Of a stretch of DNA of 64,000 nt, positions 43,974-58,027 are shown one piece after another. The stretch's first letter is position 1. Each line of letters opens with the position of its first letter. The stretch spans positions 2,418,001 through 2,482,000 of the forward strand of contig NZ_JAUSYY010000001.1 in the NCBI RefSeq assembly GCF_030817175.1. Reading direction: 5' to 3'. The notes beneath the pieces were generated by a model. It ran no database searches. It had not been told where the DNA came from and saw nothing but the letters and a program-made list of their open reading frames with translations. This stretch comes from Agromyces ramosus. Its GTDB lineage: Bacteria; Actinomycetota; Actinomycetes; Actinomycetales; Microbacteriaceae. Made by a program: the position numbers and the translations under genes.

Positions 43974-45172
43974 CCGTCACCGCCCCGCGGATCGACGCCG
44001 TGTTCGACCTCGATGCCCTGCTCGGAGAGGAGGAGCGCGAGTGGCAGCAGAAGGCGCGAGCGTTCGCCCAGGAGCGCATCCTGCCGGTCATCGAAGACGA
44101 CTTCGAGACCAAGCACTTCCGCCACGAGCTCGTGAAGGAGCTCGGTGCCGCGGGCTTCCTCGGCATGCACCTGCAGGGCTACGGATGCGCCGGTGCGGGC
44201 GCCGTCTCGTACGGGCTCGTGTGCCTCGAGCTCGAGGCGGCCGACAGCGGGTGGCGCACCTTCGTGTCGGTGCAGGGCTCGCTCGCGATGAGCGCCATCC
44301 ACCGCTACGGGTCCGAGGAGCAGAAGCAGCGGTGGCTGCCCGGCATGGCGGCCGGCGACCTGATCGGATGCTTCGCGCTCACCGAGCCGCAGGGCGGCAG
44401 CGATCCCGCCGGCATGACCACGACCGCGCGCCGCGACGGCGACGGCTGGGTCATCGACGGCGCGAAGCGCTGGATCGGACTCGGTTCGCTCGCCGACGTC
44501 GCCGTGGTGTGGGCAAAGGTCGATGACGGCGCCGGCGACGGGCGCGGTGATGGCGGCCGCGCGGTGCGCGGGTTCCTCGTTCCGACCTCGACGCGCGGGT
44601 TCACGGCGACGCCCATCGAGGGCAAGCTCTCGATGCGCGCGTCGGTGCAGTGCGACATCGTGCTCGATGGCGTGCGGGTCGGCGACGACGCGATCCTGCC
44701 CGGAGCGAAGGGGTTGTCGGGGCCGTTCGGGTGCCTCAACGAGGCGCGCTACGGCATCGTGTGGGGGGCGATGGGCGCGGCCCGCTCGTGTCTGGAAGCC
44801 GCGATCGAGCGTTCCACCTCGCGGGAGGTGTTCGGCAGGCCGATCGGCGCGAACCAACTCGTGCAGGCGAAGCTCGCCGACATGTTCCTCGAGGTCGAGA
44901 AGGGGATCCTCCTCGCCCTGCACCTCGGCAGGCTCAAGGAGCGTGGCGCCCTCACGGCGGCGCAGATCTCGGTGGGCAAGCTCAACAGCGTGCGCGAGGC
45001 GCTGCACATCGCGCACGAGGCGCGCGCGATCCTCGCGGGCGACGGCATCACGAACGCGTGGCCCGTCATGCGGCACGCTGCGAACCTCGAGTCGGTGCGC
45101 ACGTACGAGGGCACCGACGAAATCCACCAGCTGATCCTCGGGCGCGAGCTGACGGGCTTGAGCGCGTTCTGA
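43970..45172 (+). CDS. gcdH: Glutaryl-CoA dehydrogenase-type acyl-CoA dehydrogenase
   Basis: A 400-residue FAD acyl-CoA dehydrogenase. The FAD/substrate block CFALTEPQGGSDPAGM and the C-terminal VRTYEGTDEIHQLILGRELTGLSAF, with the catalytic Glu in YEGTDE, are typical of glutaryl-CoA dehydrogenase, which converts glutaryl-CoA to crotonyl-CoA and CO2. An Asp/Gly-rich insert (DDGAGDGRGDGGRA, about residues 184-197) is unusual. The ATG at 43970 overlaps the CoA-transferase stop. The specificity is inferred from the C-terminus and partner. Confidence 0.82.
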   Translation: MTVTAPRIDAVFDLDALLGEEEREWQQKARAFAQERILPVIEDDFETKHFRHELVKELGAAGFLGMHLQGYGCAGAGAVSYGLVCLELEAADSGWRTFVSVQGSLAMSAIHRYGSEEQKQRWLPGMAAGDLIGCFALTEPQGGSDPAGMTTTARRDGDGWVIDGAKRWIGLGSLADVAVVWAKVDDGAGDGRGDGGRAVRGFLVPTSTRGFTATPIEGKLSMRASVQCDIVLDGVRVGDDAILPGAKGLSGPFGCLNEARYGIVWGAMGAARSCLEAAIERSTSREVFGRPIGANQLVQAKLADMFLEVEKGILLALHLGRLKERGALTAAQISVGKLNSVREALHIAHEARAILAGDGITNAWPVMRHAANLESVRTYEGTDEIHQLILGRELTGLSAF

Positions 45173-45290
45173 CACGCCCGGCTCCATGCCGCGAGTGGCC
45201 GCCGGTGGCGCGGCGCCGGGAACGGCGAAGGGCGAACGGCGAAGGGCGCCCCCGGCCGAAGCCGGCGGGCGCCCTCGAGCACATGCCGGG

Positions 45291-45620
45291 TCAGTTGACG
45301 CCGGGGATGACGATCCAGCGGTTGAGGAGCACCAGCCACACGGCGATGAACACGAGTGCCGCGATCGTGATGGCGCGGCCCGTGCGGCCTCCGAGGAAGA
45401 GCGCGACGACGAGCACGATCAGCGTGACGATGCCGAGCACGAGCGATCCGAACGGGATGCCGGGCAGGAACAGCGACAGCAGGAAGAGCGCAGCGACGAC
45501 GAGCTCGATGACGCCGATGATGGTCGAGCCGCCACGACCGCGGAGACGCAGGATGCCGTCGACGAGCGCGAGCGCTCCGCCGATGAGCGCGATGATGAGG
45601 AGCCAGGTCAGGGTGATCAT
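45291..45620 (-). CDS. Small four-helix membrane protein
   Basis: A 109-residue, almost wholly hydrophobic protein with about four membrane helices (WLLIIALIGGALALVDGIL, VIELVVAALFLLSLFL, LVLGIVTLIVLVVALFLGG, AITIAALVFIAVWLVLLN). Start ATG 45620 follows AAGGAACTC, a good ribosome site; the much longer open frame upstream is unsupported. No family recognised. The 295 bp upstream, to the ABC binding-protein gene, contain no recognisable gene or riboswitch. Confidence 0.72.
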   Translation of the reverse strand: MITLTWLLIIALIGGALALVDGILRLRGRGGSTIIGVIELVVAALFLLSLFLPGIPFGSLVLGIVTLIVLVVALFLGGRTGRAITIAALVFIAVWLVLLNRWIVIPGVN

Positions 45621-45915
45621 GAGTTCCTTCGGGTTGGTGTGGGGGTGCACCGCGACGTGGGAGAGGACTCCCACGCCGGCGCCAGCATATCGGCGTGCTT
45701 CCGCGCGCCGCGAGGGGTTGCCCGCGACGCGCCGCACACGGTATTCCGCGTCGCGCATGCACGAGCGCGGGAGGCATCCGCCGCGAATGCCGGCGATCCG
45801 GAATGAAACCCGGAGTAACGCCGTTTCCTTCACGGACGAGCCCGTGATGGACTCGATCCCGGCGGTTGTCCGACGACACGCTCGCAGCCCGACCTCCCCA
45901 CGAACGGAGCACACC

Positions 45916-46734
45916 ATGACCCGCGCCCCCCGCGCCCGTACCCTGCTCGGCCTCGCCGCGGCATCCGTCGCCGCATTGGCCCTCGCCGCCTGCTCGACCG
46001 GCGCGCCCGCCGCGAGCGAGTCCGCCGGCGACGACGAGTACGGGCTCGTGAACGCGGGCACGCTCACCGTGGCGACCGAAGGCACCTACCGCCCCTTCAG
46101 CTTCCACGAAGACGGCTCCGGCGACCTCGTCGGCTACGACGTGGAGGTCGCCGAGGCGGTCGCCGACAAGCTCGGGCTCGAGATCGAGTTCGAGGAGACG
46201 CAGTGGGACGCGATCTTCGCGGGCCTCGACGCCGGCCGCTTCGACGTGATCGCGAACCAGGTCTCGATCAACCCCGAGCGTGAGGAGCAGTACCTGTTCA
46301 GCTCGCCGTACACGGTGTCGCCCGGCGTCATCGTCGTCAAGGAGGGCGACACCTCGATCTCGAGCTTCGACGACCTCGCAGGCAAGACCACCGCGCAGTC
46401 GCTCACGAGCAACTGGTACGCGCTCGCGCAGGAGTCGGGCGCCAACGTCGAGGCCGTCGAGGGCTGGGCGCAGGCCGTCACCCTCCTCGAGCAGGGCCGC
46501 GTCGACGCGACCATCAACGACAAGCTCACCTACCTCGACGACGTGCAGACGAACGGCGAGCGGGGCCTCGCGGTCGCGGCTGAGACCGACGACCCGTCGC
46601 TGAGCGCGTTCGCCCTCACGAAGGACAAGGCCGACCTCGTCGCCGCGATCGACGCCGCCCTCGAGGAGCTCCGCGCCGAGGGCGTGCTCGCCGAGCTCGG
46701 TGAGAAGTACTTCGGCGCCGACGTCTCGGAGTAA
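45916..46734 (+). CDS. Amino acid ABC transporter substrate-binding lipoprotein
   Basis: A 272-residue periplasmic-binding-protein-type lipoprotein. The signal peptide ends in a lipobox LALAAC, so it is anchored outside the membrane. LTVATEGTYRPFSFHEDGSGDLVGYDVEVAEAVADKLG is the SBP3 signature; NQVSINPEREEQYLFSSPY and INDKLTYLDD resemble cystine-binding proteins, which makes cystine the likeliest ligand. Start ATG 45916 with ACGGAG upstream. The permease and ATPase follow, separated by two GC-rich hairpins that may favour binding-protein expression. Confidence 0.88.
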   Translation: MTRAPRARTLLGLAAASVAALALAACSTGAPAASESAGDDEYGLVNAGTLTVATEGTYRPFSFHEDGSGDLVGYDVEVAEAVADKLGLEIEFEETQWDAIFAGLDAGRFDVIANQVSINPEREEQYLFSSPYTVSPGVIVVKEGDTSISSFDDLAGKTTAQSLTSNWYALAQESGANVEAVEGWAQAVTLLEQGRVDATINDKLTYLDDVQTNGERGLAVAAETDDPSLSAFALTKDKADLVAAIDAALEELRAEGVLAELGEKYFGADVSE

Positions 46735-46743
46735 ACCGCCCGT

Positions 46744-46829
46744 GCGGGCCCGACGGCCCGCGGTCCCCGCGTTGTCGACGTCGCCGCGACGTGCGACGCT
46801 GGGTGATCGCGGGCCGTTCGCCGGCCCGC
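46744..46829 (+). promoter_or_regulatory. Two hairpins between binding-protein and permease genes
   Basis: GCGGGCC/GGCCCGC (46744-46750, 46755-46761; loop CGAC) and GCGGGCCG/CGGCCCGC (46809-46816, 46822-46829; loop TTCGC) are perfect stems. Intra-operon hairpins here would cut readthrough and protect the 5' message, giving the excess binding protein that importers need. Confidence 0.6.
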
Positions 46830-46854
46830 CTCCCAGATCGAAGGCGGTGAGGCG

Positions 46855-47517
46855 ATGAGCGGCTGGCAGCTGTTCCTCGATTCCTTCTGGCCCCTCGTGT
46901 GGGGCGCCGTGAGCGGAACTATTCCGCTCGCGCTCGCCTCCTTCGCGATCGGCCTCGTGCTCGCACTCGGCATCGCCCTGCTCCGGCTCTCGAAGAACCG
47001 GGTGCTCTCGGGCTTCGCGCGGTTCTACATCTCGGTGATCCGCGGTACGCCGTTGCTGGTGCAGCTCTTCGTGATCTTCTACGGCCTGCCCTCGCTCGGG
47101 CTCGTCATCGACCCGTGGCCGAGCGCGATCATCGCGTTCTCGCTCAACGTCGGCGGGTACGCCGCCGAGGTCATCCGTGCCGCGATCCTCTCCGTGCCGA
47201 AGGGGCAATGGGAGGCCGGGTACACGATCGGGATGTCGAACGGCATGACGCTTCGCCGCCTGATCCTGCCCCAAGCGGCCAGGGTCTCGGTGCCGCCGCT
47301 CTCGAACACCTTCATCTCGCTCGTGAAGGACAGCTCGCTCGCCTCGCTCATCCTCGTGACCGAGCTGTTCCGGGTGGCGCAGGAGATCGCCGCGTTCAGC
47401 ACCGAGTTCATGCTGATCTACCTCGAGGCGGCGCTCATCTACTGGGTCATCTGCATCGTGCTCGCGAGCGGGCAGGGCATGCTCGAGAAGAGGTTGGACC
47501 GCTATGTCGCAACGTGA
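46855..47517 (+). CDS. Amino acid ABC transporter permease (HisM type)
   Basis: A 220-residue inner-membrane permease with five helices. The family blocks VIRGTPLLVQLFVIFYGLP (near residue 61), GGYAAEVIRAAILSVPKGQWEAG and the EAA-loop-like MTLRRLILPQAARVSVPPLSN, followed by SLVKDSSLASLI, are present. Start ATG 46855 has GGCGGTGAGGCG upstream. The ATPase gene overlaps its 3' end by 14 bases. Confidence 0.9.
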   Translation: MSGWQLFLDSFWPLVWGAVSGTIPLALASFAIGLVLALGIALLRLSKNRVLSGFARFYISVIRGTPLLVQLFVIFYGLPSLGLVIDPWPSAIIAFSLNVGGYAAEVIRAAILSVPKGQWEAGYTIGMSNGMTLRRLILPQAARVSVPPLSNTFISLVKDSSLASLILVTELFRVAQEIAAFSTEFMLIYLEAALIYWVICIVLASGQGMLEKRLDRYVAT

Positions 47518-48346
47518 TCCCAATGGCGAAGCGCGGCGGCCGGATGCCCCGGGCGGAGACCCGCTCGCCCCGGTCGCTCGTCCCGACGACTCGATGCTGC
47601 TCACCGCACGCGGCATCCGCAAGTCGTTCGGCGACAACGAGGTGCTGCGTTCGATCGATCTCGAGGTGCGACGCGGCGAGGTCGTCGTGCTCATCGGGCC
47701 GAGCGGCTCGGGCAAGACGACGGTGCTGCGGTCGCTGAACGGGCTGGAGACACCGGATGCCGGCACCATCGACTTCGCGGGCGGGCCCGTGCTCGACTTC
47801 GCGACGCCGATCACGAAGGCTCAGCGCTTCGCGCTGCGCGACCGCTCGGCGATGGTGTTCCAGCAGCACAACCTCTTTCCGCACATGACGGTCATCGAGA
47901 ACGTCATCGAGGGGCCGCTGCGCGTGCAGCGAGTGCCGAAGGCGCGGGCGATCGCCGAGGCATCCGCGCTGCTCGACCGGGTGGGGCTCGCCGAGAAGCG
48001 CGACGCCTACCCGTTCGAGCTCTCTGGCGGGCAGCAGCAGCGGGTCGGCATCGTGCGCGCCCTCGCGCTGAGACCACAGCTGCTGCTCTTCGACGAGCCG
48101 ACGAGCGCGCTCGACCCCGAGCTCGTGGGCGAGGTGCTGCAGGTGATCAAGGAGCTCGCCGACGAGGGCTGGACGATGGTCGTCGTCACCCACGAGCTGA
48201 GCTTCGCGCGCCAGGCCGCCGACGAGGTGCTCTTCATGGACGGTGGCGTGGTGGTCGAGCGCGGCGCGCCCAAGCAGATCTTCACGAACCCGTCGCACGA
48301 GCGCACGCGGCGCTTCCTCGATCGGATCCTGCGGCCACTCGACTGA
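47504..48346 (+). CDS. Amino acid ABC transporter ATPase
   Basis: A 280-residue ATPase of the polar amino acid transporter group. Walker A GPSGSGKTTVLRSLNGLE, Q-loop VFQQHNLFPHMTV, signature LSGGQQQRVGIVRAL, Walker B LLLFDEPTSALDPE and H-loop VVVTHELSFARQ are complete. The first 30 residues are a Pro/Asp-rich extension not usual in the family. The ATG at 47504 lies inside the end of the permease gene; a later start (near residue 31) would remove the extension. Confidence 0.92.
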   Translation: MSQRDPNGEARRPDAPGGDPLAPVARPDDSMLLTARGIRKSFGDNEVLRSIDLEVRRGEVVVLIGPSGSGKTTVLRSLNGLETPDAGTIDFAGGPVLDFATPITKAQRFALRDRSAMVFQQHNLFPHMTVIENVIEGPLRVQRVPKARAIAEASALLDRVGLAEKRDAYPFELSGGQQQRVGIVRALALRPQLLLFDEPTSALDPELVGEVLQVIKELADEGWTMVVVTHELSFARQAADEVLFMDGGVVVERGAPKQIFTNPSHERTRRFLDRILRPLD

Positions 48347-48368
48347 GCGCTGGCGTACCGTGGATGCC

Positions 48369-52061
<3,693 letters not shown>

Positions 52062-52075
52062 GTGCGTGCTCCGCT

Positions 52076-53560
<1,485 letters not shown>

Positions 53561-53646
53561 GTGGTTCCTTCGGGTCGTCGGTGACGGATGCTGCTGGCCG
53601 CCGATTCGGCGACTGCCGCCGCTCGGCGACCGGGCGAATCGGACAC

Positions 53647-53659
53647 ACTGCCCGGCAGT
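53647..53659. promoter_or_regulatory. Palindrome in the mmsA-pucR divergent promoter
   Basis: ACTGCC and GGCAGT are exact inverted arms around one C. A TAGGCT -10-like hexamer follows at 53664-53669 for the PucR direction. It is a candidate PucR-family binding site for the divergent operon. Confidence 0.42.
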
Positions 53660-53718
53660 CGTCTAGGCTGGCGATCCCAGTGTCACACGGGTGGAGCGGT
53701 GCAGGAGAGGCGCAGTTG

Positions 53719-55389
53719 ATGGCAGATCGTCGCGAAGATGAGACGAACCGAACGGATCGTCCGAGCCACGTGGTGCACGACGACGGCCTGCCCACGGTGC
53801 GGGAGATCGTCGCCCTCGACGCGGTGGTGGACGGCGTGCCCGAGGTGCTCGTCGGCGGTGATGCCCTCCACGCCAGGGTGCGGTGGGCGCACGTCTCCGA
53901 CAGCCCCGGGGTGGCCCGCCTCCTCGACGGCGGGGAGCTGCTGCTCTCCACGGGTGCAGGCTGGCCGACCGATCTGGGCGAGCTCCGCGCCTTCATCGAG
54001 GGCCTCGCCGCCGTCGGCATCTCCGGGCTCGTGCTCGAGCTCGGCGTGCACTACCGCTACGTGCCCGCCGTCGTCGAGGCGACTGCCCGCGAGCGTGGTC
54101 TCGCGCTCATCGCGCTCCACCGCGAGGTGAAGTTCGTCACGCTCACCGAGGCCGTGCACAGCCGCATCATCTCCGAGCAGACCGAGGCGCTGCGGGCTCG
54201 CGACGAGGTGCGCGAGCGCTTCACCGCCCTGGCGCTGCGCGGCTCGCCCGCCGACTTCATCGTGCAGCAGCTCGCGCAGACGCTCGGCGCGGCCGTCGTG
54301 CTCGAGAACCTCGCCCACGAGGTCGTGGCCGCCGAGGTGCCGCTCGCCGCCGAGGAGGACCTGTTCACCCGGTGGGAGGCCCGGTCGCGCCGCGCGCATC
54401 GGCAGCACGGGCAGGGCCACGCCGGCAGCCGTGCCGCGGCCGCCGACGAGTGGCTCATCGTGCCGGTCGAGGCGCGGGGCATCCGCTGGGGTCAGCTCGT
54501 CGCCCTGCCCGGTCCGGCGCATCCCGCCGGACGCACGAGCGTGCTCGAGCAGGGGGCCATCGCGCTTGCCCTCGGGCGGCTCGCCGACGGCGACGCCGAC
54601 GAGTGGGTGCGCATCGGACGGCAGCGCCTCGTCGACGGGCTGCTCACCGGCCGGTTCGCGGGCCTGCCCGGGGCATCCGCCCGGCTCGAGGCCGCGGGCC
54701 TGCCCATCGACGGCGCCCGTCTCCTCGGCGTGGTCGTCACCGGCGCAGCCGTCACCGCGAGGGCAGCGGATGCCGCGGCGCGCGAGCTCGGCGGGCGCGC
54801 CCTCGCCGGTGCGGCCCCCGACGGCGTGCTCACAGCACCCGCGACGATCGTGCTGCTCTCGCTGCCCGACTCGCGCTCGTTCGACGACGCCGCGGCGCGC
54901 GCCTTCGCGAGGTCGCTCGCGGGCGGCGATGCCTCGGCGGCTGAGCGGCTCGTGCTCTCGGTCGGTTCGGAGGCGGCGGATCTCGACGAGCTGCTCGCGT
55001 CGGCGCAGGAGGCGATCGACCTCGCCCGAGGCCCGGTGCGGCGGGCGGTTCGCGGCCCCGTGCTGCGTCGCGCCGACGAGCGACCGCTCATGCGGCTCGT
55101 CACGGCCCTGCGCGACGATCACCGGCTCCTCGAGCACGGCGAGCGCATGCTCACACCGCTCGTCGAGTACGACCTCGCCCGCGGCGGCGACCTGCTCGAC
55201 GTGCTCGGCGCGGTGCTCGCGCATCCGGGCAACCGCACCGCCGCGGCCGCAGCGTCTCACCTGTCGCGGTCGGTGTTCTACCAGCGGCTCGCGCTCATCG
55301 CCGAGCTGCTCGGTGCCGACCTCGACGACGGCGAGACGCTCACCGCCCTGCACCTGGCGCTGCTCGTGCGGCGGAGCGCCATGCGCTGA
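53719..55389 (+). CDS. PucR-family transcriptional activator
   Basis: A 556-residue regulator. The N-terminal PucR domain begins LPTVREIVALDAVVDGVPEVLVGG and includes RVRWAHVSD and LDGGELLLSTGAG. A GGDEF-like middle region is weakly visible, and the C-terminal HTH_30 has LLDVLGAVLAHPGNRTAAAAASHLSRSVFYQRL. Such proteins activate purine, amino acid or GABA/beta-alanine catabolic operons, and this one is divergent from the aminotransferase/mmsA pair. Start ATG 53719 has GGAGAGG upstream; a TTG at 53716 is close by. Confidence 0.86.
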   Translation: MADRREDETNRTDRPSHVVHDDGLPTVREIVALDAVVDGVPEVLVGGDALHARVRWAHVSDSPGVARLLDGGELLLSTGAGWPTDLGELRAFIEGLAAVGISGLVLELGVHYRYVPAVVEATARERGLALIALHREVKFVTLTEAVHSRIISEQTEALRARDEVRERFTALALRGSPADFIVQQLAQTLGAAVVLENLAHEVVAAEVPLAAEEDLFTRWEARSRRAHRQHGQGHAGSRAAAADEWLIVPVEARGIRWGQLVALPGPAHPAGRTSVLEQGAIALALGRLADGDADEWVRIGRQRLVDGLLTGRFAGLPGASARLEAAGLPIDGARLLGVVVTGAAVTARAADAAARELGGRALAGAAPDGVLTAPATIVLLSLPDSRSFDDAAARAFARSLAGGDASAAERLVLSVGSEAADLDELLASAQEAIDLARGPVRRAVRGPVLRRADERPLMRLVTALRDDHRLLEHGERMLTPLVEYDLARGGDLLDVLGAVLAHPGNRTAAAAASHLSRSVFYQRLALIAELLGADLDDGETLTALHLALLVRRSAMR

Positions 55390-55575
55390 CGCTGTTTCGT
55401 GGCTCGCTGTCGCGCCCGGCCGCGCTGCGCGCGCACGCGCCGCGCGCGCACCCGCACGTGCCCGTTGCCCCGTGCCGAAAACAGGCCGACACGCCGCCTT
55501 TGCACAGAGAACAGGCCAGAGTGCCCGTGCCCTCGCGCGCATTGCCTGTATTCAGCACCAACCGTTTACTTGCTA

Positions 55576-55591
55576 TTGACAAGTGCACTTG
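55576..55591 (+). promoter_or_regulatory. Promoter with TTGACA overlapping a 12-bp palindrome
   Basis: A consensus TTGACA (55576-55581) overlaps the perfect palindrome CAAGTGCACTTG (55580-55591); TTGC/GCAA repeats flank it on both sides (55570-55602). It lies in a locally AT-rich patch 56 bp upstream of the VOC gene. A repressor bound here would occlude the -35. The following HxlR-family regulator is the obvious candidate. Confidence 0.6.
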
Positions 55592-55646
55592 CAAAGAGCA
55601 AGCTAAGCGTATTCCCATCCACACCGACCAGACCTGGAGGCACCGA

Positions 55647-56105
55647 ATGCCCACCTCGATCTTCGTGAACCTGCCCACGACCGACCTTGAACGGTCGAAG
55701 GCCTTCTACACCGCCCTCGGCTACGACATCAATCCGATGTTCACCGACGACAACGCCGCCTGCGTCGTGCTCGACGACAACATCTACTTCATGGTGGTCA
55801 CCCGTGACTACCTCGGCACTTTCACCGACAAGCAGATCATCGACCCGAAGACCCACGCGCAGACGAGCATCTCGTTCACCCGCGACTCCCGCGACGAGGT
55901 CGACGAGATGCTCGCCAAGGGACTCGCCGCCGGCGGCAGCGAGCCGCGCGAGGCGCAAGACCTCGGCTTCATGTACTCGCGCGACCTCGAAGACCCCGAC
56001 GGCAACATCCTCGGGTTCCTCTTCATGGAGCCGGCGGCCGCCGAGAAGGGCCCCGAGGCCTACCTGGCCGAGCAGGGCGCCGGCGCATCACCGACGTCGG
56101 CCTGA
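55647..56105 (+). CDS. VOC-superfamily (glyoxalase-like) protein
   Basis: A 152-residue protein with two beta-alpha-beta-beta-beta modules of the vicinal oxygen chelate fold. FVNLPTTDLERSKAFYTALGYDIN begins the first; TSISFTRDSRDEVDEML and DLEDPDGNILGFLFME end the second. Relatives bind divalent metals and include glyoxalases, dioxygenases and resistance proteins; no specific role is visible. Start ATG 55647 has TGGAGG upstream. An HxlR regulator gene starts 13 bp after its stop, forming an operon that probably responds to a reactive electrophile. Confidence 0.85.
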   Translation: MPTSIFVNLPTTDLERSKAFYTALGYDINPMFTDDNAACVVLDDNIYFMVVTRDYLGTFTDKQIIDPKTHAQTSISFTRDSRDEVDEMLAKGLAAGGSEPREAQDLGFMYSRDLEDPDGNILGFLFMEPAAAEKGPEAYLAEQGAGASPTSA

Positions 56106-56118
56106 CCGGGCCGGCGTC

Positions 56119-56853
56119 ATGGCCACACGCGCCGTGCGCGGCTTCGGCCAGTACAGCGGCGCAGCCCGCGCGCTCGAGCGGGTCGGGGATCGATGGGCGC
56201 TGCTCATCGTCCGCGACCTGCTCGTCGGCGCGCGCCGGTACGGTGACCTGAAGGCGGGGCTGCCGCGCATCCCGACGAACATCCTCAGCGACCGGCTCAA
56301 GGAATTGCAGGAGGCCGGCGTCATCCGACGCGTGCCCACCGTGCGCGGCGGCTACGAGCTCACCGCACTCGGGCGAGGGCTCGAACCCGTCGTCGTCGCC
56401 CTCGAGCGATGGGGGTGGTCGCTGCTCGGCGAGCCGGCCGAGGGTGAGCTCATCACGCGTGACGCGCTGGCAATCGCGCTGCGCGCGGCGTTCCAGCCGG
56501 ATGCCGCAGCTGGCATGCCACCCACCGAATACGTGCTGCACGTGGGCGACGTCTCCGTGGCGGCGGTCGTCGTCGGCAGCCGGCTCGACGTCGTGCCGAT
56601 CGGCCACGACGCCCTCCCGCAGCCCCGGCGCCCCGAGCCCGAGCCCGCGTTCGAGGCGACCCTCGAACTCGTGATCCGTCCGTCCGGATTCCGCGACCTC
56701 ATCTCGGGCGCGCCCGACTCCGGGGCGGCCCAGATCCTCGCGGGCGACGCCGACACGATGGCGCGCTTCACGCGCACGTTCCACATCGAGCCCGCCGAGC
56801 CGCCGACGGATGCCGCCGCCGAGGCCGGCGGAGCCGCGGCATCCGTCGCCTGA
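56119..56853 (+). CDS. HxlR-family regulator with C-terminal extra domain
   Basis: A 244-residue regulator. The HxlR winged helix occupies residues 5-100 (YSGAARALERVGDRWALLIVRDLL, RYGDLKAGLPRIPTNILSDRLKELQEAGVI, YELTALGRGLEPVV). The following 140 residues form an SCP2-like or ligand-binding domain (YVLHVGDVSVAAVVVGSRLDVV, FEATLELVIRPSGFRDLISG) common in actinobacterial HxlR proteins. It probably controls the VOC operon through the upstream palindrome. The C-terminus is an Ala/Glu-rich tail. Confidence 0.85.
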   Translation: MATRAVRGFGQYSGAARALERVGDRWALLIVRDLLVGARRYGDLKAGLPRIPTNILSDRLKELQEAGVIRRVPTVRGGYELTALGRGLEPVVVALERWGWSLLGEPAEGELITRDALAIALRAAFQPDAAAGMPPTEYVLHVGDVSVAAVVVGSRLDVVPIGHDALPQPRRPEPEPAFEATLELVIRPSGFRDLISGAPDSGAAQILAGDADTMARFTRTFHIEPAEPPTDAAAEAGGAAASVA

Positions 56854-56881
56854 TCTCGGTCGGGCGCCCGAGGCGACGGCC

Positions 56882-57466
56882 TCAGACCGGCTGCAGCGCT
56901 TCGTGCTCGCCCTCGGGCAGGGTGATGCTGAGCGGGTCGCCCGCGCGCACGACGCCGTCGCTGAGCACGATGGCCATCACGCCCGCGAGGCGCGTGACCT
57001 GGCCGTCGGCGCCGCGGGAGACGAGCCGCTTCATGAGGCCGGACTGGAAACCGTTGATCTGCTTGCACGGGTTGCGGAGGCCCGTGATCTCGACCTCGGC
57101 GTCGGTGCCGAGCCGGATGCGGGTGCCGCGGGGCAGGGACAGCAGGTCGACGCCACGCGTCGTGACGTTCTCGCCGAGCTGTCCGGGCGCGACGGTGAAG
57201 CCGTCGACGGCGACCTCGTCGAAGAGCTCGTGGTGGACGAGGTGCACCTGGCGTAGGTTCGGCAGTGTCTCCGTGGGTCGGTACCGGACGCGTCGGATCA
57301 TGGTGGGCCCGGCGTGCGCGTCGCCCGCGACGCCGTGACCCGCGATGAGCGTGATCTCCTCCTGGAGCGGCTTGCTGAAGCGGTGCACGTCGTCGCTCGC
57401 GACGGCGACGACGGTCGCGGTGGAATCGGATGCGGTGGGGCTGGGGGAGTCATCGGTCGACACCAT
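56882..57466 (-). CDS. MOSC-domain protein (YiiM-like)
   Basis: A 194-residue MOSC-family protein, a fold used for molybdenum-cofactor or sulfur-carrying reactions. GVAGDAHAG, RQVHLVHHELFDEV, PGQLGENVTTRGVDLLSLPRG and the key Cys in TGLRNPCKQINGFQ define it. The closest characterised relative type is YiiM, which reduces N-hydroxylated bases with a molybdenum cofactor. N-terminal 25 residues are a Ser/Thr/Asp-rich extension. Start ATG 57466. Stand-alone gene. Confidence 0.85.
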   Translation of the reverse strand: MVSTDDSPSPTASDSTATVVAVASDDVHRFSKPLQEEITLIAGHGVAGDAHAGPTMIRRVRYRPTETLPNLRQVHLVHHELFDEVAVDGFTVAPGQLGENVTTRGVDLLSLPRGTRIRLGTDAEVEITGLRNPCKQINGFQSGLMKRLVSRGADGQVTRLAGVMAIVLSDGVVRAGDPLSITLPEGEHEALQPV

Positions 57467-57562
57467 GACTCGAGCCTACGTCCGGGTCCGGGGTCGACCT
57501 GAGGAGCGCGGGCTGATCGGACTCAGGCCTCTGGGGGTTCGCGCGACAGAGGAGAAAGACCC

Positions 57563-58027
57563 GTGCGGTTTCCGACGACGCCGTGGCCGGCGCACTTCTC
57601 GTGACCCTCGCACTCGCGGGCTGTACCCCGGCCCGATCGAAATCGGTGCGGCCTACCCCGAGGTCCTCGGTTTGGTGCGGACTTCGAGAAGGTCGACTGG
57701 TGCGAAGGCGTGGTTCGCCTGCATCGTGACGGAACGGGGACGGCCATTCGCTTCCTGTCGGCAGACGGCGCCAGTGTTGGATCGGTCACTGTGTCGGGTA
57801 GGGACGTCGCCGCTCCAGTCACGGTTGAAGGCATCAGCCTCGGCTCGTCGATGGATGACCTCTTCTCGGCCTACCCGGATCTCTCGCTCTCCGGCCAGCC
57901 CGCCGCCGATGCATGGGCCTATGTGATCCCGACTGACGCTGGGGGACGTATGAGTTTCCTGACGAACGACGACGAAGTTCAGGTAATGGGTGTCGGGGCC
58001 GGAATCCCGAAGGAACCCTGCACCTGA
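57563..58027 (+). pseudogene. Decayed lipoprotein paralogue with multiple frameshifts
   Basis: This is a broken tandem copy of the lipoprotein at 58211. A good ribosome site (GGAGAAAG) precedes GTG 57563, which runs out of frame within 13 codons. A signal peptide with lipobox (LVTLALAGC) is found in a second frame from 57583. PIEIGAAYPEVLGL, matching PFERGASYQEVIAGL of the intact copy, is in a third frame from 57630. FEKVDWCEG (intact copy FEVSEWCPW) and the rest, ending GAGIPKEPCT against VAGVPKEFCG, are in yet another register from 57677. At least three frameshifts (about 57566-57583, 57620-57632 and 57670) are needed, so it is not a functional gene. Confidence 0.75.

Noticed and set aside
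45621..45915. Possible amino-acid-responsive riboswitch before the ABC importer
   Set aside because: I looked for SAM, glycine, lysine and T-box cores and found none.
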